A stretch of DNA of 64,000 bases from Janthinobacterium fluminis (GCF_028595325.1 NZ_JAQQXR010000005.1:474202-538201); one strand, 5' to 3'. Shown: positions 54,577-64,000, counted from the stretch's first letter. The notes: generated from the sequence alone by a model not told the origin. A program made the numbers and translations.

Positions 54577-54725
54577 GCGGCAGTTCCCGGGTTGGCGGCC
54601 TGGGGCGGGGGACCTGCCCGCTCCAGGCCGCTGGTTTACAATACTCCCCGTATTGTTAGCCCAGGCAAGCAGCCTGGCCACAGGGCCGCGCCGCGCGCCC
54701 CCTCCGTTTTTTTTCCGCGACCGAC

Positions 54726-56051
54726 ATGACCCAGATCCCGCTCCTGAACCTGATCGCCGATTTTGCCGACGATGTGCGCAACCCCGCGATGATGTGGCAA
54801 ATTGGCGCCATTATTGTCAGCATTACGCTCGGCTGGGGGCTGGCGCGCGGCTTGCGCGCGGCCTTCGTCCGGCACGGCCTGGCGCCGGCCGCCGCGCGCT
54901 TCGGCATGGAAAGCTTCATGCGCGTGCTGACGCCGCTGTCGATCGCCGCGCTGCTGGCCGGCGCGAAATTCTGGCTGGGCAAGTCCCAGCACGTGCATTT
55001 GCTCAGCGTCGCCTTGCCGCTGTGCAGTTCGCTGGCGCTGATACGCTGCGGCTTCTATTTGCTGCGCAAGGTCTTCGCCCGCCATGGCCAGGTCGGCGCC
55101 GCCATCATCACCTTCGAGAAAATCTTCGCGCTGCTGGTCTGGCTGGCCGTCGCGCTCTACATCACGGGGCTGTGGCCGGATCTGTTCGAGTACCTGGAGG
55201 ACACCACTCTGCCGCTGGGCAAGAACAAGGTGGCCATCGCCACCATCCTGCAAGCCATCGTTTCGGTCGCCGTGCTGCTGATGCTGGCCCTGTGGGCCGG
55301 CGCGGCGCTGGAAGAGCGCCTGATGAAGGTGCAGGGCTTGCATTCCTCGCTGCGGGTGGTGATCGCGCGCATGGGGCGGGCCGTGCTGATCCTCGTCTCG
55401 GTGCTGCTCAGCCTGTCGCTGGTGGGCATCGACCTGACGGTGCTGTCCGTGTTCGGCGGCGCCCTCGGCGTCGGCCTCGGCCTGGGCCTGCAGAAAATCG
55501 CCAGCAATTATGTGTCCGGCTTCATCATCCTGCTCGACCGCAGCCTGTCGATCGGCGACATGATCACGGTCGACAAATACAGCGGCCGCGTCACCCACAT
55601 CAATACCCGCTACACGGTGTTGCAGGGCCTGGACGGCGTCGAATCGATTGTGCCCAATGAAATGTTCGTCTCCGGCGCCGTGCAGAACTCCTCACTGTCG
55701 AACCGCAACCTGTGGCTGGCGACCCAGGTGTCGGTGGCTTACGACTCCGACCTGGACCAGGTGCTGGAGCTGCTGGTGGCGGCCGCTTCCAGCATCGAGC
55801 GCGTCGCCGCCGAGCCGGCGCCGTCGGCCACGCTGCAGCGCTTCGGCGCCGACGGCCTCGATTTGCAGGTGGGTTTCTGGATCAACGATCCGGAAAACGG
55901 CCGCGGCGGCGTCACCTCCGACGTCAACCGGGCCATCTGGCGCGCGCTGAAGGCGAACAATATTTCCCTGCCGTATCCGCAGCGCGAAGTGCGCATTATC
56001 GGCACGCCGCGGGCCGGCGCCGGCCCGCTCGGCGGAGAAGCGGGAAGTTAG
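54726..56051 (+). CDS. MscS-type mechanosensitive ion channel protein
   Basis: A 441-residue membrane protein with five or six helices before the pore. The conserved pore and beta-domain run is LTVLSVFGGALGVGLGLGLQ then KIASNYVSGFIILLDRSLSI, followed by GDMITVDKYSGRVTHINTRY, the MscS signature. GGALGVGLGLGLQ is the gate helix with Gly/Ala packing. A cytoplasmic vestibule domain ends it. It releases solutes on hypo-osmotic shock. It is 149 bp after the methyltransferase and probably separately promoted. Confidence 0.93.
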   Translation: MTQIPLLNLIADFADDVRNPAMMWQIGAIIVSITLGWGLARGLRAAFVRHGLAPAAARFGMESFMRVLTPLSIAALLAGAKFWLGKSQHVHLLSVALPLCSSLALIRCGFYLLRKVFARHGQVGAAIITFEKIFALLVWLAVALYITGLWPDLFEYLEDTTLPLGKNKVAIATILQAIVSVAVLLMLALWAGAALEERLMKVQGLHSSLRVVIARMGRAVLILVSVLLSLSLVGIDLTVLSVFGGALGVGLGLGLQKIASNYVSGFIILLDRSLSIGDMITVDKYSGRVTHINTRYTVLQGLDGVESIVPNEMFVSGAVQNSSLSNRNLWLATQVSVAYDSDLDQVLELLVAAASSIERVAAEPAPSATLQRFGADGLDLQVGFWINDPENGRGGVTSDVNRAIWRALKANNISLPYPQREVRIIGTPRAGAGPLGGEAGS

Positions 56052-56201
56052 TGCAGTGTTGCGCAAAGCTAGCTGATTGGCGGCAATGCTTCGTTTAGAC
56101 AAGCTGAAATCAGCGTACAATAAGGTCCAAAATTGGAGAAAAACGGACCTTCCCATGACTGCGGAAGCGACCGTTGGCGCGCTATTTACTTTGGAGTAGT
56201 A

Positions 56202-57410
56202 ATGACTTTAAGTTCAGTTGTAAACGCCACGCTGGAGTTCCTGGCGAGCGGCATCACCGGCTTTTCTGGCTGGCAAGTATTCTTCTATACGCTGGTGGTG
56301 ACGCACATCACGATCGCCAGCGTGACCATCTATTTGCACCGCCACCAGGCCCACCGCGCGCTGGAGCTGCACGCCATCCCCAGCCATTTCTTCCGTTTCT
56401 GGCTGTGGCTGACAACGGGCCAGGTCACCAAGGAGTGGGCCGCCGTGCACCGCAAGCACCACGCCAAATGCGACACCGAGGAAGATCCGCACAGCCCGGT
56501 TACCCGCGGCATCAAGAAAGTCTTGTTCGAGGGCGCGGAGCTGTACCGCATCGAATCGAAAAACCTGGAAACGATGGAGAAGTACGGCCACGGCACGCCG
56601 ACCGACTGGATGGAGCGCAATGTCTACACCCGCTACAGCTGGGCCGGCGTGGTTTCCTTATTGCTGATTAATATAGCGCTGTTCGGCGTCATCGGCGTGT
56701 CCGTCTGGGCCGTGCAGATGATGTGGATACCCATCACGGCCGCCGGCATCATCAATGGCATCGGCCACTACTGGGGCTACCGCAACTATGAATGCTCGGA
56801 CGCGGCCACCAACATCATTCCCTTCGGCATACTGATCGGCGGCGAGGAATTGCACAACAACCACCACACCTTCGCCACGTCGGCCAAGCTGTCGTCGAAA
56901 TGGTATGAGGTCGACATCGGCTGGGCCTATATCCGCGGCCTGGAAATGTTGGGGCTGGCCAAGGTGAAGAAGCGCGCGCCGGAGCCGAAGTTCTTGCAAG
57001 GCAAGCTAGAAGCGGACTTCGACACCCTGCAATCGGTCATCGCCAACCGCTACGACGTGATGTCGAAATATGCCAAATCCATCAAGCACGCGTGGAAGGA
57101 AGAATTGGCTCAGCTCAAGGGCAAGGCCGAGCTGGAGGCGCGCTTCCTGAATTCTTCGCGCAAGCTGTTGCAGCGCGAGCCGGGCAAGCTGGAAGGTTCG
57201 CAGCGGCAGCAATTGAGCGAGTTGTTCCAGCATAGCAAGGCGCTGGAAACGATGCACCAGATGCGCGTCGAACTCGGCGTGATCTGGGAGCGTTCGCACT
57301 TCACGCGCGACCAGTTGCTGCACAAATTGCAGGACTGGTGCAACCGGGCCGAGGCGTCCGGCATCAAGTCGCTGCAGGAATTCTCCTTGCGCCTGCGCAG
57401 CTACGCCTAA
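56202..57410 (+). CDS. Membrane fatty acid (acyl-CoA/acyl-lipid) desaturase
   Basis: Di-iron desaturase of 402 residues that introduces a double bond into membrane acyl chains. Histidine boxes: H46-RHQA-H51, H83-RK-H86-H87 and a third in GEELHNNHHTF. Four hydrophobic segments surround them. The C-terminal 110 residues (from about 290) are a helical, Leu- and Lys-rich extension (HAWKEELAQLKGKAELEARF) typical of proteobacterial versions. Start at 56202 after TTGGAG. A terminator follows. Cold adaptation is a plausible role. Confidence 0.93.
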   Translation: MTLSSVVNATLEFLASGITGFSGWQVFFYTLVVTHITIASVTIYLHRHQAHRALELHAIPSHFFRFWLWLTTGQVTKEWAAVHRKHHAKCDTEEDPHSPVTRGIKKVLFEGAELYRIESKNLETMEKYGHGTPTDWMERNVYTRYSWAGVVSLLLINIALFGVIGVSVWAVQMMWIPITAAGIINGIGHYWGYRNYECSDAATNIIPFGILIGGEELHNNHHTFATSAKLSSKWYEVDIGWAYIRGLEMLGLAKVKKRAPEPKFLQGKLEADFDTLQSVIANRYDVMSKYAKSIKHAWKEELAQLKGKAELEARFLNSSRKLLQREPGKLEGSQRQQLSELFQHSKALETMHQMRVELGVIWERSHFTRDQLLHKLQDWCNRAEASGIKSLQEFSLRLRSYA

Positions 57411-57457
57411 ACGCCGCGCCGGCCATGCCGGCGCCGCTATCTAGAGCTCCGCTAGCG

Positions 57458-57479
57458 GCCCCGCTTGCGGGGCTTTTTT
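57458..57479 (+). terminator. Desaturase terminator
   Basis: Stem GCCCCG / CGGGGC around CTTG (57458-57473; GCCCCG is 57458-57463) followed by T6. Confidence 0.88.
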
Positions 57480-57528
57480 ACGCCTGCCCCTTTGGGGGAA
57501 TGGAAACGGAAAATGAAAACGCGGACGT

Positions 57529-57551
57529 AAAAAAGCCGCTCAGCGAGCGGC
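57529..57551 (-). terminator. rpmB-rpmG terminator
   Basis: Stem GCCGCT / AGCGGC around CAGCG (57535-57551), preceded on the plus strand by A6 (T run on the minus transcript). Confidence 0.85.
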
Positions 57552-57578
57552 TTTTCCGGCCAAAGCACGAAGAGCGGA

Positions 57579-57746
57579 TTACTTGATCTTCGTTTCTTTG
57601 TACGTTACGTGCTTGCGTGCTTTAGGATCAAATTTCATGATCTCCATTTTCGCAGGCGTCGTACGCTTGTTTTTGGTGGTCGTGTAGAAGTGACCCGTAC
57701 CGGCGGTCGATTCTAACTTGATTTTGTCGCGGCCTGATTTTGCCAT
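57579..57746 (-). CDS. rpmG: 50S ribosomal protein L33
   Basis: A 55-residue ribosomal protein. The minus-strand frame reads [20 protein letters not shown] then [20 protein letters not shown] and a basic end [11 protein letters not shown], the standard L33 sequence. It lacks the Cys-pair (zinc ribbon) of the other L33 form. GGGAG precedes the start. It is 22 bp downstream of rpmB in the same operon. Confidence 0.97.
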   Translation of the reverse strand: MAKSGRDKIKLESTAGTGHFYTTTKNKRTTPAKMEIMKFDPKARKHVTYKETKIK

Positions 57747-57768
57747 GATAGCTCCCTTATTCTGCTAA

Positions 57769-58005
57769 TTAGACTTTTTCGCCACGAGCGCGCATATCGG
57801 TCAATACGGCGTCGATGCCGACTTTGTCGATGACGCGCAGACCGGCGTTGGACAAACGCAGGGAAACCCAGCGGTTTTCAGATTCAACAAAAATGCGACG
57901 ATTCTGCAAGTTAGGCAAAAAACGACGTTTGGTTTTGTTGTTTGCATGGGAAACATTGTTGCCGACCATCGGCTTCTTCCCAGTGACTTGGCAAACACGT
58001 GCCAT
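57769..58005 (-). CDS. rpmB: 50S ribosomal protein L28
   Basis: A 78-residue basic ribosomal protein, starting [20 protein letters not shown] and continuing [20 protein letters not shown], the usual L28 N-terminal half. The start at 58005 is supported by AAGGAG nearby; the frame extends upstream only as an open leader. First gene of rpmB-rpmG, with a strong promoter. Confidence 0.98.
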   Translation of the reverse strand: MARVCQVTGKKPMVGNNVSHANNKTKRRFLPNLQNRRIFVESENRWVSLRLSNAGLRVIDKVGIDAVLTDMRARGEKV

Positions 58006-58044
58006 GGCGCACTCCTTAAGGACTTCCACAATTGGAAAAACGAG

Positions 58045-58073
58045 AGTATAGCCAAAAACCGCAGATTTATCAA
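58045..58073 (-). promoter_or_regulatory. rpmB-rpmG promoter
   Basis: Minus strand: TTGATA (58073-58068), 17-bp spacer, TATACT (58050-58045). Confidence 0.85.
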
Positions 58074-58195
58074 TGACTTGCGAAAAACAATTGTGTCACG
58101 TTGTTTTTGAAAAATTTAACAATTGAAATTTCCCCCGTATTTCCCCGTTTACGCCCGTGGCGGCGCGGTAAACCGGCGCGCGCCGCGGGCCGCGG

Positions 58196-58870
58196 CTACA
58201 GCTGGCCGTGCTCGGCAAAGGAATGCACCTGGCAGCCGGCCACGACGAAGTGGTCGAGGATGCGCACGTCGACCAGGGCCAGCGCCTGCACCAGCGCGCG
58301 TGTCAGCAGCAGGTCGGACTCGCTGGGTTCGGGCGTGCCGGACGGGTGGTTGTGGGCCAGCATCACGCTGGCCGCGTTGCGCGCCAGCGCCTCCTTGACC
58401 ACCTCGCGCGGATAGACGCTGGTGTGGGTCAGGGTGCCGCGAAACAGTTCGCAGGTTTCGATCAGGCGGTTTTTGACGTCCAGGAACAACACATAGAAGG
58501 ATTCGTGGGATTTGCCGCTCAGCATCAGGCGCAGGTATTCCTTGACGGCCTGGGGCGAGCTGAGCACGTGCCCGCTGACCAGTTGCTCGCCGATGGCGCG
58601 GCGCGCCAGCTCCATCACCGCCTGCAGTTGGGCGAACTTGGCCGCGCCCAGGCCATGCACGGCGGAAAAATCCTGCAGGCTGGCGCCGAACAGGCCCTGC
58701 AGCGAGCCGAAATGGCCGACGGCGTCGCGCGCCAGTTCGACGGCGTTCTTGCCCTTGACGCCGGTGCGCAGGAATAGCGCCAGCAGTTCCGCGTTCGACA
58801 GCGCCTGGGCGCCTTCGTTGATCAGGCGTTCGCGCGGCCGTTCCTGCGCCGGCCATTGATTAATTCCCAT
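58196..58870 (-). CDS. radC: RadC/JAMM domain protein
   Basis: A 224-residue protein with an N-terminal helix-hairpin-helix ([20 protein letters not shown]) and a JAMM metalloprotease-like domain with H-x-H-P-S-G...D in [18 protein letters not shown]. Family RadC is often listed as a DNA repair protein but its role is unsettled. Start at 58870; GGGGGAAAC precedes it. It is convergent with rpmB-side genes and divergent from the FKBP gene. Confidence 0.95.
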   Translation of the reverse strand: MGINQWPAQERPRERLINEGAQALSNAELLALFLRTGVKGKNAVELARDAVGHFGSLQGLFGASLQDFSAVHGLGAAKFAQLQAVMELARRAIGEQLVSGHVLSSPQAVKEYLRLMLSGKSHESFYVLFLDVKNRLIETCELFRGTLTHTSVYPREVVKEALARNAASVMLAHNHPSGTPEPSESDLLLTRALVQALALVDVRILDHFVVAGCQVHSFAEHGQL

Positions 58871-58966
58871 GTTTCCCCCGGAAATTTGCCGCCGCTTGCC
58901 CTGCGCATGGGGCGCCGGGGACAAGGTGGCTTACAATATCGTTTTGCCTGCACACGAATAGTTATT

Positions 58967-59422
58967 ATGTCCAACGCCCACACCGCAGTCGTCACCCCAT
59001 CGGCCTACCTTACCTTGCATTATCGTCTGGCCAGCGCCGACGGTACTGATATTGTCACTACCTTTAACGGAAATCCCGCCACGCTGATGCTGGGGCAGGG
59101 CCAGTTGGCGCCCTTCCTCGAAGAGCGCTTGATCGGTTTGCCCGAAGGCAGCCACCAGACCTTCGAGTTGGCCGCCGGCCAGGGCTTCGGCGAGCGCAAC
59201 CCGGACCTCGTGCAGTTGGTCACGCGCGCCACGCTGGACGAGAATTCGGCGCCCGGCACGGATTACCAGATCGGCGACCTGATCGATTTCGCCGCGCCGG
59301 GCGGCGGCCGCTTTGCCGGCGTGCTGCGCGAGTTGAAGGACGATTCCGCGCTGTTCGATTTCAACCATCCGCTGGCCGGGCAGGCGCTGACCTTCGAGGT
59401 GAAGCTCCTGTCGGTCCTGTAA
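58967..59422 (+). CDS. FKBP-type peptidyl-prolyl isomerase (SlpA-like)
   Basis: A 151-residue FKBP with an inserted-flap domain, SlpA/SlyD class. Seen: [20 protein letters not shown] at the start and [20 protein letters not shown] with the FKBP loop. It lacks the His-rich metal tail of SlyD. Start at 58967; the upstream frame reads through a promoter-like region. It lies 29 bp before ispH, the same order as slpA-ispH in E. coli. Confidence 0.92.
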   Translation: MSNAHTAVVTPSAYLTLHYRLASADGTDIVTTFNGNPATLMLGQGQLAPFLEERLIGLPEGSHQTFELAAGQGFGERNPDLVQLVTRATLDENSAPGTDYQIGDLIDFAAPGGGRFAGVLRELKDDSALFDFNHPLAGQALTFEVKLLSVL

Positions 59423-59451
59423 GCGGCTGCATCTATATACAAGGATTAGCG

Positions 59452-60399
59452 ATGGACAAAGAAATTCTCCTGGCGCAGCCGCGCGGTTTTTGCGCCGGCG
59501 TCGACCGCGCGATCGAAATCGTCGAGCGCGCGCTGCAGCAGTTCGGCGCGCCGATTTATGTGCGCCATGAAATTGTGCACAACGCCTATGTCGTCGCCGA
59601 CCTGCGCAACAAGGGCGCGATCTTCATCGACGACCTCGACGACGTCCCGGCCGGCAACACCCTGGTGTTTTCCGCCCACGGCGTGTCGCGTGCGGTGCGG
59701 GCCGAGGCGGAGTCGCGCGGCCTGAGCATTTTCGACGCCACCTGCCCGCTGGTCACCAAGGTCCACGTCGAAGTGGCGAAGATGCGCCGCGAAGGGCGCG
59801 AGATCGTCATGATCGGCCACGACGGCCATCCCGAGGTCGAGGGCACGATGGGGCAGGCCGAGCTGGGCATGTACCTGGTCGAAACGCTGGACGACGTGGC
59901 CCGCCTCAACGTGGCCAACCCGGACATGCTGGCCTATGTGTCGCAAACCACCTTGTCGGTCGACGACACGGCCGACATCATCGCCGCGCTGAAGGCCAGG
60001 TTCCCCAGCATCGCCGAGCCGAAGAAGGGCGACATCTGCTACGCGACGACGAACCGCCAGGAAGCCGTCAAATTCATGGCGCCGCAAGTGGAGGTGGTGA
60101 TCGTCGTCGGCAGCCCGAACAGCTCGAACTCGAACCGCCTGCGCGAAGTGGCGGACAAGATGGGCACGCCGGCGTATATGGTCGACAACGCCTCGCAAGT
60201 CGATCCGGCCTGGCTGGACGGCAAGGTGCGGGTCGGCGTCACGGCCGGCGCGTCGGCGCCGGAAGTGCTGGTGCAGGCCGTCATCGACCGCCTGAAGGAA
60301 TGCGGCGTGCGCAGCGTGCGCGCGCTCGACGGCGTGCAGGAGGCGGTGACCTTCCCGATGCCGAAGGGCTTGGACGGGGCGCGCGGCGACGCCGTCTGA
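59452..60399 (+). CDS. ispH: 4-Hydroxy-3-methylbut-2-enyl diphosphate reductase
   Basis: Last step of the methylerythritol-phosphate pathway: an iron-sulfur enzyme making IPP and DMAPP. The 315 residues match. Cluster Cys are at C14 (RGFCAGV), in [12 protein letters not shown] and in [11 protein letters not shown]; the substrate block [14 protein letters not shown] is present. ATG at 59452 follows AAGGAT. Likely cotranscribed with the FKBP gene. Confidence 0.97.
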   Translation: MDKEILLAQPRGFCAGVDRAIEIVERALQQFGAPIYVRHEIVHNAYVVADLRNKGAIFIDDLDDVPAGNTLVFSAHGVSRAVRAEAESRGLSIFDATCPLVTKVHVEVAKMRREGREIVMIGHDGHPEVEGTMGQAELGMYLVETLDDVARLNVANPDMLAYVSQTTLSVDDTADIIAALKARFPSIAEPKKGDICYATTNRQEAVKFMAPQVEVVIVVGSPNSSNSNRLREVADKMGTPAYMVDNASQVDPAWLDGKVRVGVTAGASAPEVLVQAVIDRLKECGVRSVRALDGVQEAVTFPMPKGLDGARGDAV

Positions 60400-60482
60400 G
60401 ACGCGGCGCCGCAATGAAAAATCGGTGGCGGCCCTGCGTACAGGGCGGCCACCGACTCGCCGCTCATGAATGAGCGGAATGA

Positions 60483-61631
60483 TTACTTGGTCACTGCCAG
60501 CAGGGCGCGCTTGCCGCTGCGGTAGGTGTACAGCGTCAGCGTGCCTTCGAGCATGTCGCCTTTGGCGTCAAACGCGATATTGCCGGTCACACCCTTGCGC
60601 TTGATCTTGGCCAGGAAAGGCAGATACTTCGCCGGTTCGGCCGAACCGGCTTTTTGCATCGCCTCGACCATCGTCATGACGGCATCGTAGACATACGGTC
60701 CGTAGATCTGCACTTCGACGCCGAATTTCTTCTTGTAGGCGGCCTTGAAATCGTCCAGCGAGGATTTCTGCGCATCCTCGACGCCGCCCGCTTCCGCGCA
60801 GACCACCTGGTTGTCGCCCAGCGCGTCGCCGGCCAGCGTGGACAGCGCTTCGGTGCAGATGCCGTCGCCGCCCATCAGCTTGGCGTTGATGCCCAGCTGT
60901 TTCATCTGGCGCAGCATCGGGCCGGCCACGGCGTCCATGCCGCCGAAGAAGATCACGTCCGGGTTTTTCGCCTTGATGGCCGTCAGGATGGCGCCGAAGT
61001 CGGTGGCCTTGTCGGTCGTGTACTGGCGGCCGACGATTTCGGTGCCGGCTTTCTTGCTGTTCACGCCCTTGATGAATTCTTCGGAAACGCCCTGGCCGTA
61101 AGCGGTGCGGTCGTCGATGACGGCCACTTTCTTGGCCTTGTTGATTTGCACGGCGTAGCGGCCCAGCGTGCCGCCCAGCTGGCCGTCATTGGCGACCAGG
61201 CGGAAGGCCGTCTTGAAGCCCTGCTGCGTGTATTTCGGGTTGGTCGCCGATGGCGAGATTTGCGGGATGCCCGCTTCGTTGTAGATCTTCGAGGCCGGGA
61301 TGGTCGTGCCGGAATTCAAGTGGCCGATCACGCCGTTGACTTTGGCGTCGACCAGTTTTTGCGCGACGGCCGTGGCCTGTTTCGGATCGGCGGCGTCGTC
61401 TTCGGTCAGCAGTTCCAGCTTGACCTTTTTGCCGCCTATCATCACGCCCTTGGCGTTGAGTTCGTCGATCGCCATGCGGGCGCCGTTTTCATTGTCTTTG
61501 CCGAGATGGGCAATTGCGCCGGAGATCGGGCCGACGTGGCCGATCTTGACGACTTCCTGGGCTGCAGCGGTGCCGGCGAATGCGAAAGCGATGGCGCCAG
61601 CCAGTGGAATCATTTTTTTACTGATCTGCAT
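60483..61631 (-). CDS. Branched-chain amino-acid ABC transporter binding protein, third paralogue
   Basis: A 382-residue LivJ/LivK-family protein with signal peptide (MQISKKMIPLAGAIAFAFAG, cleaved near TAAAQEV). It shares VVKIGHVGPISG, GHLNSGTT and DDRTAYGQG with the two copies at 15380 and 16783 but is clearly more distant. Start at 61631, with GGAGAAG upstream. A GC hairpin (60427-60455) is near its 3' end. It lies, with a porin gene between, about 2 kb upstream of livH. Confidence 0.9.
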   Translation of the reverse strand: MQISKKMIPLAGAIAFAFAGTAAAQEVVKIGHVGPISGAIAHLGKDNENGARMAIDELNAKGVMIGGKKVKLELLTEDDAADPKQATAVAQKLVDAKVNGVIGHLNSGTTIPASKIYNEAGIPQISPSATNPKYTQQGFKTAFRLVANDGQLGGTLGRYAVQINKAKKVAVIDDRTAYGQGVSEEFIKGVNSKKAGTEIVGRQYTTDKATDFGAILTAIKAKNPDVIFFGGMDAVAGPMLRQMKQLGINAKLMGGDGICTEALSTLAGDALGDNQVVCAEAGGVEDAQKSSLDDFKAAYKKKFGVEVQIYGPYVYDAVMTMVEAMQKAGSAEPAKYLPFLAKIKRKGVTGNIAFDAKGDMLEGTLTLYTYRSGKRALLAVTK

Positions 61632-61948
61632 TAGGTCTTCTCCAGAGGATTTAAAAAACAGGGACTTGCCAAATTGCCGCAACAGCGTTGCGGCGGGGCG
61701 ACACCAATTTCTCTTACCGGGCTATGTATAGCCTCTTGTGTATCCTGACATCCTGCAATGCTGCAAACCACGACGCCGGCGCGATGCCTTGGCCGCGGTC
61801 CGGAGCACGATGACATAGGGCCGGGCCATATGTCAATATATTAAGTATGGACGGTCCGTCCTATGTCCATTTTTACAGCGGCGCCGACATCCGGGGGATG
61901 AGGGCGCCGCTGTGACTGCCAACTGCGTCTGTTGTTGCCTAGACTAGC

Positions 61949-62971
61949 TTAGAACTTGTGGCGGATACCAACGGTGACGGCGCTCGATGCCTTGCCCAGC
62001 GCTGGGGTGCTGCCGTCGCCGCCGCTCGATGCGTCGCCGACGGTGCCGACGGCGTTCGCTTCATTGGTGATGCGGGCGTACGAGGTGTACACATTGGTGC
62101 GCTTGGACAGGCTGTAGGTGTAGCCGATGCCGAACTGTTTGGAACCCATGTCGTTTTTGGTGCGGTCGCTTTTCTTGACGAACGAAGCCATCACCGAGCC
62201 GGCCGCGCTGACAGGCACGGTCACGCCCAGCATGTAGTCGCGGAAGTTGGAACCGGTCACATCGTTCTTGTCCGTTTCGTAGGCTGCGTGCGCGGTGGCT
62301 GGGCCGAAGTTGTAGGTGCCGCCGACCAGCAGGGCTTTGCTGCCGCCGGTGGTGGTGACGCCCGAGGTGAAGGCGTTCAGTTTGTCGTAGGCGATGGTCA
62401 ACACCAGCGGGCCGTTGTTGTAGTCAGCCGACAGGCCGAGGGTGCGGCCGGTTTTGTTTTCGCCGGCGCCGTACATCAGGTTGGCGGTGAAGCCGCTGAC
62501 GGTTGGGGTGCTGTAGGTGACGGCGTTGTCGGTGCGATAGTTACCGGCAACCATCAGGTTGTCGATACGGCCAGGCAAGCCCGTGCCGAAGGGATCGATC
62601 GAATCGATGGAGATAAAGATCGGGTTGTATTGGCGGCCCAGGTTGACGGCACCGAAGGCGCCGGACAGGCCGACGAAGGCTTGGCGGCCGAACAGGCGGT
62701 CGCCTTGGCGGGTTTTGCCGGTGTCGAGGTCGAAGCCGTTTTCAATCTGGAAGTTCGCTTTCAAGCCGCCGCCCAGATCTTCCGTACCTTTGAAACCCAG
62801 GCGATTGCCCGATTGCACGCCGGTTGCCAGTTTCGTGACCGAGCCGGCCGCGCCGCCCATTTCACGGGTTACACCTGCATCCAACACGCCATAGACGGTC
62901 ACGGAAGATTGTGCGGAGGCGGCGCCTGCAAACGAGGCCAGGACTGCGAGTGCGAGAAGCGATTTTTTCAT
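61949..62971 (-). CDS. Gram-negative trimeric porin (Burkholderiales type)
   Basis: Outer-membrane 16-strand porin of 340 residues. A signal peptide (MKKSLLALAVLASFAGAASA) is followed by QSSVTVYGVLDAGV, the standard first strand; the protein ends with a terminal Phe (AVTVGIRHKF), the C-terminal signature needed for assembly. NRLGFKGTEDLGGGLKANFQ and GRQAFVGLSGAFGAVNLGRQ are typical strands. AGGAT precedes the ATG. A long inverted repeat (61875-61885 and 61903-61913) lies just past the stop, without a T run. Confidence 0.94.
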   Translation of the reverse strand: MKKSLLALAVLASFAGAASAQSSVTVYGVLDAGVTREMGGAAGSVTKLATGVQSGNRLGFKGTEDLGGGLKANFQIENGFDLDTGKTRQGDRLFGRQAFVGLSGAFGAVNLGRQYNPIFISIDSIDPFGTGLPGRIDNLMVAGNYRTDNAVTYSTPTVSGFTANLMYGAGENKTGRTLGLSADYNNGPLVLTIAYDKLNAFTSGVTTTGGSKALLVGGTYNFGPATAHAAYETDKNDVTGSNFRDYMLGVTVPVSAAGSVMASFVKKSDRTKNDMGSKQFGIGYTYSLSKRTNVYTSYARITNEANAVGTVGDASSGGDGSTPALGKASSAVTVGIRHKF

Positions 62972-63637
62972 TTTGGGTCATCCTAAAAGATTATGTTGTA
63001 CAACTTCTTAATGTTGCTTTCGGCCAGGCTGCGAGCCGGGACCTGCTTGTCGTTTCTATCCAAGAAGCTGAGCTTATTTGACCAAAAATTACTAAGATCA
63101 CATACAAAAATCATGCAAAAGCGCAAATTGAGTACGATTTGGCGACATTTTTACGACACATTATTGCTATATTGCATCAAAGTTTAGCTAAATATGTATT
63201 TTATGATAATCTTTCCACGAGGTGCGCCGGCGAATAAAAAACGGAAAATCCGGCATTTTCCAGCACGTCCGCGCGGCACGAAATCACGCCACATTCACTG
63301 TTTGGTAATGTTTCTCTCGCCACAACAGAATTTTATTTGGGCGTAAGCTAAATTCCCGTGATGTTTATCGTATTCTTAGTTATTATGGCTGCGCTTTAGA
63401 AATTGCCTTCTAATCATTATGGCTACTGCATTCGACAGGCAAGAGTAAGAGCACCTACCGTATACGTGGGAGACAGGGCAAGAGGCGTCACTGAAAGTAT
63501 ACGCGTAGTCGCCGCCCATTATTGTCAATAAGGCATTCTTATGGCAGCTCCGGTGTTGTTTTTTGGAGTTGCCGTTTTGTTTTTTGATGACGATGGTTGC
63601 GCAAAATATAATTCGACTCATAAAGGGCAAGCAAAAC
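62972..63637. other. 666-bp AT-rich intergenic region between porin and livH
   Basis: Divergent control region with no convincing gene; the minus frame 63376-63687 overlaps the livH start and promoter. It is markedly AT-rich. An inverted repeat GGAAAAT / ATTTTCC around CCGGC is at 63243-63261. The livH promoter is at 63584-63612. Porin promoter boxes were not clear. Confidence 0.6.
63584..63612 (+). promoter_or_regulatory. livH promoter
   Basis: TTGATG (63584-63589), 17-bp spacer, TATAAT (63607-63612), with a start point near 63619, about 19 bases before the livH ATG. Confidence 0.75.
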
Positions 63638-64000
63638 ATGGATACATTTATCCAACAAATCATCAATGGCCTGGTGCTGGGCAGCATGTACGCGCTGGTC
63701 GCACTCGGTTACACGATGGTGTACGGCGTACTCAACCTCATCAACTTCGCCCACGGCGACGTGCTGATGATAGGGGCGATGGTCGGTCTGACCATCCTCA
63801 AACTGCTCAACTCCTTCGCGCCCGACCTGCCCGGCTTCGTCAAGCTGGCCATCGCCATCGCCGGCGCGATCCCGGCCTGCATGCTGGTCAATATCGTCAT
63901 CGAGCGGGTCGCCTACCGGCGGCTGCGCAACGCGCCCCGATTGGCGCCCTTGATCACCGCCATCGGCGTGTCGATCCTGTTGCAGACGTTCGCGATGATG
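63638..64000 (+). CDS. livH: Branched-chain amino-acid ABC permease LivH, 3'-truncated by window edge
   Basis: Inner-membrane permease of the liv importer; 121 codons are visible of about 300. The N-terminus MDTFIQQIINGLVLGSMYAL followed by VALGYTMVYGVLNLINFAHG is the standard LivH opening, with GDVLMIGAMVG after it. It likely heads a livHMGF operon that continues past the window and could work with any of the three binding proteins here. Confidence 0.95.
   Translation, partial: MDTFIQQIINGLVLGSMYALVALGYTMVYGVLNLINFAHGDVLMIGAMVGLTILKLLNSFAPDLPGFVKLAIAIAGAIPACMLVNIVIERVAYRRLRNAPRLAPLITAIGVSILLQTFAMM

Noticed and set aside
63376..63687. 103-codon minus-strand frame
   Set aside because: Covers the livH promoter and start, lacks a ribosome site and has no recognisable features.

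Overview
The window looks like a chromosomal segment of a high-GC betaproteobacterium of the family Oxalobacteraceae (Massilia/Duganella-like). Support comes from the Burkholderiales-type trimeric porin, the small Trp-rich TIGR04438-like protein, 6S RNA directly downstream of zapA, dihydrolipoyl dehydrogenase carrying its own lipoyl domain, the rpmB-rpmG pair, and very GC-rich third codon positions. The placement is by gene content and style only; no rRNA is present.

Layout. 1-6000: 3' part of phosphoglucomutase, an array of TCTAGA-centred inverted and tandem repeats, a proton-coupled peptide transporter, and a PadR regulator with its MFS exporter. 6000-15300: groESL under a CIRCE-overlapped promoter, a secreted two-repeat protein, zapB-zapA-6S RNA, an EVE protein, lgt with an overlapping LysR gene, ilvD and a small cytochrome c. 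15300-22600: two tandem, partly homogenised livK-type binding-protein genes, holC and a coupled small gene, a DUF4124-glutaredoxin protein, oligopeptidase A and folD. 22700-28900: the pyruvate dehydrogenase operon aceE-aceF-lpdA, with a strong promoter preceded by a perfect palindrome and a 17-bp GC hairpin between aceF and lpdA.

29000-33750 is the most accessory-looking part. It holds a single-gene protein joining a metallophosphoesterase-like domain to a STAND/NACHT-like NTPase, a small orphan, and an isolated Tla3-like (DUF2875) type VI lipase adaptor preceded by an overlapping 44-codon membrane-peptide gene. 33750-38900 is a TetR-controlled tripartite efflux operon (HlyD, DHA2 MFS, outer-membrane factor). 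38900-48000 carries LysR/SDR, two secreted HExxH proteins, a BON protein with three C-x10-C repeats, an LprI-like protein, an AraC/FAD-monooxygenase/VOC cluster and an IS5-type transposase scrap beside tRNA-Lys. 48200-64000 returns to housekeeping: a GspE-type ATPase, a spermidine synthase-like protein, an orphan barstar, purN, an RsmB-type methyltransferase, MscS, a desaturase, rpmB-rpmG, radC, an FKBP, ispH, a third livK, a porin and the start of livH.

How the parts work together. Branched-chain amino-acid or amide uptake is a theme: three binding proteins, a porin, a livH permease start, and ilvD for synthesis. Central metabolism is represented by the PDH operon. Stress and envelope functions include groESL, PpiC-independent folding by FKBP, MscS and two drug exporters. 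The best candidate for a little-described system is the metallophosphoesterase-STAND protein, whose third metal-binding motif (GNHD in canonical enzymes) is altered. All functional assignments are from reading the translations and DNA; no database search was run.
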